Assembly: GCA_014529385.2 (NCBI GenBank)
Contig: CM043960.1
Coordinates: 37,830,781 to 37,894,780, forward strand
Length of the DNA: 64,000 nt
Source of the DNA: Adiantum capillus-veneris
Lineage: Eukaryota; Streptophyta; Polypodiopsida; Polypodiales; Pteridaceae
Direction of reading: 5' to 3'
Position numbers and translations under genes: made by a program. Under the pieces are notes generated by a model. It saw only the letters and a list, made by a program, of their open reading frames with translations, did no database searches and had not been told where the DNA came from. Numbering within the stretch: position 1 is the stretch's first letter; the number at the start of each line of letters is the position of its first letter. Of the stretch, positions 57,475 to 64,000 are shown piece after piece.

Positions 57475-59600
57475 TCAACTGGAGATTTTTGTGGTAGCAT
57501 GGTGGTGTGAAGGACCTCCTTCCTGTAGGACTGTCATCTCCAGTTGGAGAGCACTGACAAGGTCAGTGAGACATCTTAGTATAGCTAATAGAGCAAGGTA
57601 CGGGTTTTTGGGAAAGTTATGTATATGATTGAGCCCTTTGGCCAAAATTCTATGTATTTTAGTATTTTCAATAATGCGAAGATCACAAGTGCAAACATGG
57701 TTACCAAAATCCTCAAAAATTTTGCAAAAGGTGGTAAACTGAAACATGTACAATGAGGAACAGAATCCTGCCAAAGAAAGTCATTATTATGGATCAACCT
57801 CTTTATGGGATGTTGATATTTCTATCCTATGAGTATATTGTCGAGTAATTTGTGATTACCAAAAAATAGATCAAAGCACTCACAAATACGATATTTTGGT
57901 TGAATACAATCGAGGAGTACATTGTGAAAGAGACAGTGTATGTAGATGAAACCATTATCCGGATCCACTTTGTTGAGAGTTCTTCTTCCACAAGGGCTTG
58001 TAGTAACTTGCAATATCACCAAGGTTTAAAATTCAGGGAAGTTCCTGATGGGGGGAGACCTGCCTCTTCCTCTTGTAAAGCTACGAACTCTTCCTCGGTT
58101 AGAGGATGAACTAGGTGTTAGGAAGGAAGTGAAGGAGTTGGGTGTGATCAAAGAGTTAGCCCTTTTGAGAGCAGGGGAGTCATCCTCATCAATACAAGGT
58201 TTAAGAAGACTAGTGATAAGCTTAACACCTTTAAAGTTAGCATAAGTAGTTAAGTAAATATTGAGTTCATCAAATTTCAACTCCTTTAAGATATCAAGCA
58301 TTAGTCCACGGAAGATGTTGAAGGCAATTTGTGCAATTACAATTTGCTTAGCTTGGCCACCTAACCAAGAGCAAATAGGGGAGATATGAAAATCCACAGG
58401 TTTTTTCGAGAAAAGCAAGTCCATATGGTTAAGAATAAACCAAATGGTATGATCCAACCACATGACGCTGGATTCACAAGAGGCTTTAGAGTCAAGAAAT
58501 CTGCAGGCACATTTTACATAAGGACGAAAGACATTCTAGATGGATTCAGTATAAAAATCAGGGTTACTCTTGGCAAATTCCATGTTTCCTTTGGTACGGA
58601 TGTACAGGCCTGTATTGGAGGGGCACTTAGAGTGGTCAATGAGATTGAGATTGAAAGGTGCTTTGATGAGCTCACCTTTGTCCACAAATTGACCTCCTTT
58701 TAGAATCTTGAGTCTGCAATCTTCCACAGTAGAGGCAGGGAGTTTGGCAAGGTATACCCAAGTTTCACTCAAAATAGGTGCTCAGAAAGCTTTGTTAGGC
58801 AGGACCCAAAGCTGATGGTCAACCCCAAGGGATTCAATTTCAGTTTGTCTCACAGGCAAGATAGGAAAAACTTTGGAAATTTTAGGCACCATCTCTAGGA
58901 GGTTTGAGTCATTGAGGGAGCAAACATTACTCTAAAATTCCTTAACTGCTTCAAGAATTGCACTATCCAATAGAAGATACCACCGGTTTGTGGAATAGAG
59001 GAGTAGCCAGTGCACAGACAAAAGAGGGATTGAGCCCACATAACTTCCTAAGAAATTTAGACAGATCAACATCAGAGGAGGAAAATAGGGGAAGCTCTTG
59101 TTGATATTGTGAGGATAATAGAGAAAGCTGGGCAATGTAATGGGTAATTAAATTCACTCATTCCATGGAGTCTTTATCCAAAGTTGCCAAAATTTTGACC
59201 CAATCATTAAAAGACAGCATATGTAAGACATATAATTTCTTGTCAGAGGTAAGAGCCGAATCATAAATTAGTTGAGAAGCATCCAAGCTGCTAATACATC
59301 TGAGTACAAGAGAAGTGGCCACTGAGAGGGGCTCCGAGGACAATTCCAATCCTTGTGAGAGAGCAATAGTCTGCAATATTTCAAAAAAGTGAGGTGAGGT
59401 TCACTTATACTTACCATAGTAAGTAATACAATCTTTGGCCTTCCTAGAGAGGAAGGGTCTAGTTCTAACTGCACAAAGCATTCTTTGGTTACGGTCCTTA
59501 AGGTATAGCTTAATCTCTTCGAGAATCTTTGCATGATTCTCAGGGTTGTGATTAGTGCTCATGCGAGCTGTCTTTCTATAGGGTAAGAAGTCCTGAAAAG
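57475..59600 (-). pseudogene. Long broken coding-like sequence, unidentified
   Basis: Minus-strand reading from about 59594 to 57475 gives protein-like text of some 650-700 residues with few stops and few frame changes: 59594-58966 is one frame with two TGAs ('SQGLELSSEPLSVATSLVLR', 'HYIAQLSLLSSQYQQELPLF'), then 58772-58536 ('SETWVYLAKLPASTVEDCRL'), 58463-58026 ('SWLGGQAKQIVIAQIAFNIF', ending in an RG-rich 'RGRVRSFTRGRGRSPP') and 58022-57585. I do not recognise a family and see no RT, integrase or transposase motif. Options are an intron-poor host pseudogene or the first ORF of an unclassified retroelement. Confidence 0.45.
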
Positions 59601-60699
59601 GGAACAGTGTAAACATAAATAAAGGTAGAAACAGTAACTGTAATTTTTTGGGCTTGCAAACCTTCAACCGCAAAGTCAAAGACTATAGTAGCCGTGAGCA
59701 GGGGACCACAAAAAGAGTCTAAAAAGGACCACCTAACACCAGTCAACCGGTCAAGGGATTACAAACTTTGGGTCCAAGTTAGAACTCAATTTCAAAGAAA
59801 TTTTCCAAAGCCAGCATCCCGGTTTCTCTTGGAAAGAAAAACCTTATGTATAGGATGTGTGTGCAGCTGTTAAATCTTAGATAATAAGACATAATTGAAT
59901 TTTTACATTCAAAATACAGCTGGCAATGGAACAAGGAATAGATAAGTTTGAAAACAACTCAGTATTAGAATCATTTAAGTACAATGTTTGTAGGAAAGAG
60001 ATCCCCTTTCAGTATACAGATAGTAAAGGGACTTCCCAAGTCATAAGTGAGTGTTCCATCCAGAGTATGATAGTTTGCCAAAGTCAAAAAAACCTTCCAA
60101 GATAAGATAGAGTCCTTACCTGCATTCATCCAAACAAGACAACAATTCAGTTAGTCTTGGATGTGTATTACAAGTATCAATGGACCATACCAATTGTTAT
60201 CCATGTCCACCTTACAAACTTTTTTAACTTTACAAGCTAAGTCCATAATATTTTTTAAAAACATATATATTTCTTTATTCCAAAGTTTTTTTTACATATG
60301 CAGATTGATTATAAGGCCACTACCTCTTCTAATGCAAGTGTCTGAAACACCCCTTTCCTATTGAAAGTATTATTTTCTTAGAAACGAAATTACATTTATG
60401 GTTTTTGAAGTAACAAGCTATAAGAAGATTAGATATCAATTTTAGTGAATGGACTGCAATTCATCCTTCAATTTTCTGTATCAAATATCATGTATTTCTA
60501 TAAGAAATCCAAGAAGCAAGGATCTAAGCAAAAAAGCCAGGCTTTTCTTCTAACAAAAAAAGATATACCGTGCCAATAACCATGGCTATAGTGGGAGCAA
60601 CACCTACCTGAGTAAATGCAAAAAAGCTGAAATGTCAAACCTCATCTTACAAATGTAGATACCAAGCGTTGCCAAAATGTAAAGCCAGGTATACACTCC
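59601..60699. other. Region without supported genes
   Basis: AT-rich; a pyrimidine-rich stretch ending in CAG just above 59594 on the minus strand looks like a splice acceptor before the 59594 reading. Nothing else is supported. Confidence 0.35.
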
Positions 60700-61094
60700 T
60701 TAGTGTCCCATGTATATTTTTTTAACAAAATAAACTAAAACATTGCGCTGCCCGAAACGCAAAATATCACCATCCATATGTGAAACAACCCAATCAAGAT
60801 TAGTGCGCAGTAAAAGACTTCCAACCCATGTAAGTATCAGTGGCAACCAATACTCAAGGCCAGTCAAGGCAATATTTTGATCGTACTTTAAAAATGTATT
60901 CAAAAACTGTATCAAGTTTTCAAAAGAATCCGCAGCATTTTACATGCTAAGTGAACCCACAAGGCAGTCTCGGTATCAGCCAATTGAATAAATGCCAAGC
61001 TCAGTAGAGCTGCAAAAAAAGCCTCTTTCAAGAGCCAGTGTAAACATAAAGCAGCCCCCCTTTTTAACTCTCCATTCTTACCATTAATAATCAA
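60700..61094 (-). pseudogene. Possible exon relic, helical hydrophobic protein
   Basis: Two minus frames that join by a one-base shift near 60912: 'GAALCLHWLLKEAFFAALLS' to 'ETALWVHLACKMLRI', then 'IQFLNTFLKYDQNIALTGLE' and 'WLPLILTWVGSLLLRTNLDW'. The text is helical and hydrophobic, HEAT-like or membrane-like; no family is recognised. It may belong with other fragments up to 61810. Confidence 0.3.
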
Positions 61095-61669
61095 CCAGTT
61101 ATCGAGACAAAACTATTGTAATGAAGCATCAGCAGTACCAACAATGTGACAATAGTTAAATCAACAGAACAAGAAAAAAAGCCATTGTACAGAGGGTAGT
61201 GCACCCCACACCCTTTCTTCCTTTTTTCTCCAAAATATACAGACCCGGCACAGAGTCATAGATAGGGCACCAAACCCCGTCCAATTTGCAGCAGAGATTA
61301 GCAAGCAAGACAAGAAATAACCCAAAAGTGTACTAGTTACCAGGGCAAAAAGAATATATCCTTAATCATCCATATGCAGCGGCTACTGGCCATAGGGTGG
61401 ACAGAACCATACACAGTAGATTAAGTGCAACATTTAGTAAGCAAACGACACATTAAAAAAATCCATGCCTGGTTTTATACAAATTTGTAGGAGGAGACCA
61501 CCAATAAAATTGAATACAACATCCTCCTTTCAAGCGGAAGGAGACCTATGTGTGCAAAAAAGTAAAGCAAGAAATAGCAAGGACCGCCGACCTGAGTAAC
61601 TTGAGTGGAGAGCTCCATATTTTGTAACAGACACGCAGTAGCAAGTTTCAAGCCAACAACCACAACCAA

Positions 61670-61810
61670 AACTAAGTGAGGGGCAAAGATGCGCCCTCAC
61701 CTTTAAATAGAGCAGGGAGGGAGGTCGCCATAACTCTGAATCGCTCAGAACCCCAGGCGTTTGGGAAGATCTCCAGTAGAGCAAGTGAAGCCACCTGCAC
61801 GGTGCCATGA
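61670..61810 (-). other. Possible first exon of an unknown gene
   Basis: Minus strand: ATG at 61808, 36 open codons, then AAG|GTGAGG, a good plant donor site. Without an identified product this is only a candidate. Confidence 0.2.
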
Positions 61811-62088
61811 GGAGGTAGCCAGAGTAATCACGGCAGGGTTTTACCCAAGGTCAAAAGTACTCAAGTATTGCGATGGGCTAAAACCCAATACTATTACCCA
61901 TAGGAGGTGCTTTAGCAAAACCTAGGAGGTAAGTGAGCTCGGGCACTCCCTCAAGTGAGGTGGAGTATGTGTATTCTTTTCTAGCCATTGCCTTTTCAGG
62001 CTCCAAAAAGTTCCCATAGAGGAGACATAAATTCTGAAGCTCTCTTTTAATAAGAGACCACAATATCAAGAATTAGAAAACCTGCCCC

Positions 62089-62107
62089 GTGTGTGTGTGT
62101 GTGTGTG
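62089..62107. repeat. (GT)n microsatellite
   Basis: About nine GT units. Confidence 0.9.
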
Positions 62108-62210
62108 CATATTTATCAAAGAGATTAATCCCAACAGGTCCCTATCCAAGGGCTCGGTTTATGTGTGGTCCCCCCCTTTTTTTAAAAAATAAATAAGAGT
62201 AGTAGCACAA

Positions 62211-62234
62211 TGTGTGTGTGTGTGTGTGTGTGTG
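62211..62234. repeat. (TG)n microsatellite in the G3 LTR
   Basis: Twelve TG units. Confidence 0.9.
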
Positions 62235-62285
62235 AATGAGAATAAGGATGCCCAAATCAGTCCCCCTCTCATGGTTGCTCGACCG

Positions 62286-62313
<28 letters not shown>
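62286..62313. repeat. (CT)n microsatellite in the G3 LTR
   Basis: About 14 CT units. Confidence 0.9.
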
Positions 62314-62316
<3 letters not shown>

Positions 62317-62937
62317 GCATTATTTAATTATATCATTTGGAAAAGTGTCCTCTTTTTCTTCTTTGAGAGAAAGAGCTTAATTTTTTATTTAGATGCATCT
62401 AAATTCTCATTGGACCCCTTTAAAGTCAATCCAATAGGATTCAAGCACATCATGAGGGAAAAATGGGGAGGATATTTACATGTGTCTTTTAAGCTTCTTA
62501 AGAGATCATGTTTGAATTGAAAACTTCAAGCAGCTTAATCATTTAATCATGACAATCTTTTATGCCTCTTGAGAGATCATGTTTGAATTGAACACTTCAA
62601 GAACCTTAGTCATTTAAGCATGACAAGCACCTCAAGCTTGGGCAAGGTTCCCACAAACACCTTAAGCACCTTAGTTAGCAAGCACGACAAGCACCTCAAG
62701 CTTGGGTAGGGTTTCCACCTCAAGGTCAGCCCCAGCTTGCTTAATGTCCTAGGTCTAAGGACTTTAAGCACTAACCTTTGCAGGTCTTTAATGAAGCTAA
62801 CCCTAAGGTCTTCTAAGCTCCATCATATGCACATGTCTATATTCTACCTCTTGTTCCCATTCATCTCCCCCATATTAAATGATCAGTTCAACATGAGAAA
62901 GTCTTTTTGGAATAGGTAGATATTAGATTTCATGGCA

Positions 62938-63289
62938 TGCCCTGTCTCTTGAAACCATAGTCGTCCTTGACTATGAGGTAGAAGAGATAAAGTCTTGGTC
63001 ATTAGTCTACGTTTCTTAGGGGGTAGATGATCCCTTTTTACCATACAACATTATTCCAGAATGAATGACTAGTCCATTTGGTGCTTCGGAGACTTAGATG
63101 TCGCAAGCATGTCTGCTCTTTAGTCCATATCATACTCCCAAAGTAGAGTGACAAATTCTACTTGGTGTTTGAGTGACATCGTCATCGCAAACATGATTCT
63201 AAGCATGCATTCTATTTAATTTTGTGCACAATAGTGGATTAGTTTTATAAGACAAAAATATTTCTCATTTAGAAAGCATTTACATTTGC
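62938..63289 (-). other. G3 3' untranslated region
   Basis: Reverse-strand counterpart of G1 17344-17699 and G2 55617-55961, with a purine-rich CAAGAGACAGGG next to the LTR. Confidence 0.75.
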
Positions 63290-64000
63290 TTACTCTAGTG
63301 TAGCATTGTAAGCATTGACAAGGTTCATACTATCCTTAAGCTGTGTTCCTTGCATCCATCTAGCATCTTCAAAAGGATAGTTTTAAATTTAATAAGATAG
63401 AGTCGAATAATCTTACTATGTCTTAGTATTTTGCCTTTGTGTCAAAGAATCGATTCGGGCTGCAGCACCACGTCTTCTTGATCTTCAATCTCTGGCGGTC
63501 CTCAATTATTATATCTTTTGGTGGCTTACTTGAGTAGGCTCACATGAAAATCATTGTGAATGAGCCAATGTCTAGGCAACTTGAGTTGATAGGCCATCTC
63601 GTTGATTGGTTTTAAGATTTGGAAAGGACATAGTATCTTTTTGCTAACTTAGCATAATACTTTTGGTGGCCCGTAGAATTTTTTGCGTGTAGTTTGGCCA
63701 ATCGAGCCTTGGGAAACTTGAGTAAGACCCAATCATTTCCTTGAAGGCTAAGGCCCTTATGTGCTTGTCAGCAGCAGCAGCCTTTTGCTTTGTTGGGATA
63801 TGGATATAGCCTCCTTAATCTTTTGAAAAGATTCTTGTAGATCTCGGCTATACTCATCAGCAGTGGCGAAGATCTTCCCATGTACCTTAAGTAGCAAGCG
63901 ACTTTTTTAGGTATTCCCTCAATGATTTCAAAAGGAGCCTTCCTTACAGTGGTATGGACAGTGTTATTGTATGCATAATATCAAGAGGTAAGTACTTCTC
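63290..64000 (-). pseudogene. G3 integrase C-terminus and chromodomain
   Basis: The end is 'NYPFEDARWMQGTQLKDSMN' followed by a TAA at 63292-63290, matching G1 and G2. Upstream, 'KQKAAAADKHIRALAF' and other pieces of the integrase tail are readable in shifting frames, with several stops. Continues off the window. Confidence 0.8.

Larger units (their letters stand above)
62150..62937 (-). repeat. G3 3' LTR, partly readable
   Basis: On the minus strand it starts TGCCATGAAATCTAATATCT at 62937 and follows the G2 LTR: GATCATTTAATATGGGG, the 'CTTGAGGTGCTTG' repeats, GGGTCCAATGAGAATTTAGA, and GGGGGGGACCACACATAAAC near 62170 (GGAGGGGGGACCGG... in S1). The distal edge is uncertain because of microsatellites. 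Confidence 0.65.
62150..64000 (-). mobile_element. G3: Ty3 chromovirus cut by the window edge
   Basis: 3' LTR, 3' untranslated region and the end of pol are present in G1/G2 order but on the minus strand. The rest lies beyond 64000. It is closer to G2 than to G1 in the 3' region by eye. Confidence 0.85.

Noticed and set aside
59373-59416. Short intron with GTAAGT donor and GCAG acceptor in the unknown relic
   Set aside because: At 44 bases it is too short for a plant intron, the reading frame runs through it with one TGA, and removing it would break the phase.

Overview
This window looks like nuclear DNA of a land plant. It is almost entirely transposable elements, many nested in one another. 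The plant call rests on primer-binding sites matching plant initiator-Met tRNA (TGGTATCAGAGC) and the Athila/Tat-type site TGGCGCCGTTGCCGGGGA, on plant-type Ty3 polyproteins, and on CpG-to-TpG decay in the older copies. The many long CT/GA and CA/GT microsatellites and a LINE with an L1-ORF1p-like first protein might hint at a fern or other non-flowering plant, but the species cannot be told from this sequence. No intact host gene, tRNA or rRNA gene was found. All assignments are by eye from motifs.

Layout, with labels used below. 1-1880: C-rich flank without a gene. 1884-4884 (minus): decayed LINE with ORF1, endonuclease and reverse transcriptase. 4885-6030: no gene; GA, CT and CA microsatellites. 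6031-42907: a nested Ty3 complex. The oldest layer is T2, a minus-strand Athila/Tat-like element: 5' LTR near 42577-42907, Asp-type PBS, repeat-rich leader, gag 40.4-30 kb, protease 29.9 kb, RT down to 27.5 kb. The integrase fragment at 6031-7285 may be its other half. T2 is interrupted by T1 (7304-27530, minus; gag, protease, RT, RNase H, integrase, a second protease-like domain, an extra ORF and a 3' LTR). T1 is in turn interrupted by G1 (10361-19287, plus), a nearly full-length Ty3 chromovirus with 1.6-kb LTRs and the 5-bp target duplication ATGTG. T2 gag is also interrupted by a solo LTR S1 (31422-33309, duplication TTTGAG) and by A1 (33913-39441, minus, duplication TATGT), a short Athila-like element whose internal region has no recognisable pol.

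43-45.3 kb holds a plus-strand gag relic (D1) and a minus-strand RNase H-integrase relic (D2). 45.3-48.2 kb is AT-rich with degenerate direct and inverted repeats. 48.2-49.85 kb is GC-richer with very long CT/GA and GT tracts. 50814-57362 (plus) is G2, a decayed relative of G1 with about 1.8 kb of pol deleted. 57.5-61.8 kb (minus) carries long, broken coding-like sequence that I cannot assign. From about 62150 to the right edge is G3 (minus), another relative of G1, shown by its 3' LTR and integrase/chromodomain end.

The most unusual observations are: a second aspartic-protease-like domain downstream of integrase in T1; a roughly 290-bp repeat array in the T2 leader in which every unit carries a 20-bp palindrome; a leader hairpin shared by G1 and G2 with a compensatory base-pair change; the duplicated LTR-end/PBS block in A1; and the unidentified coding relic at 57.5-59.6 kb.
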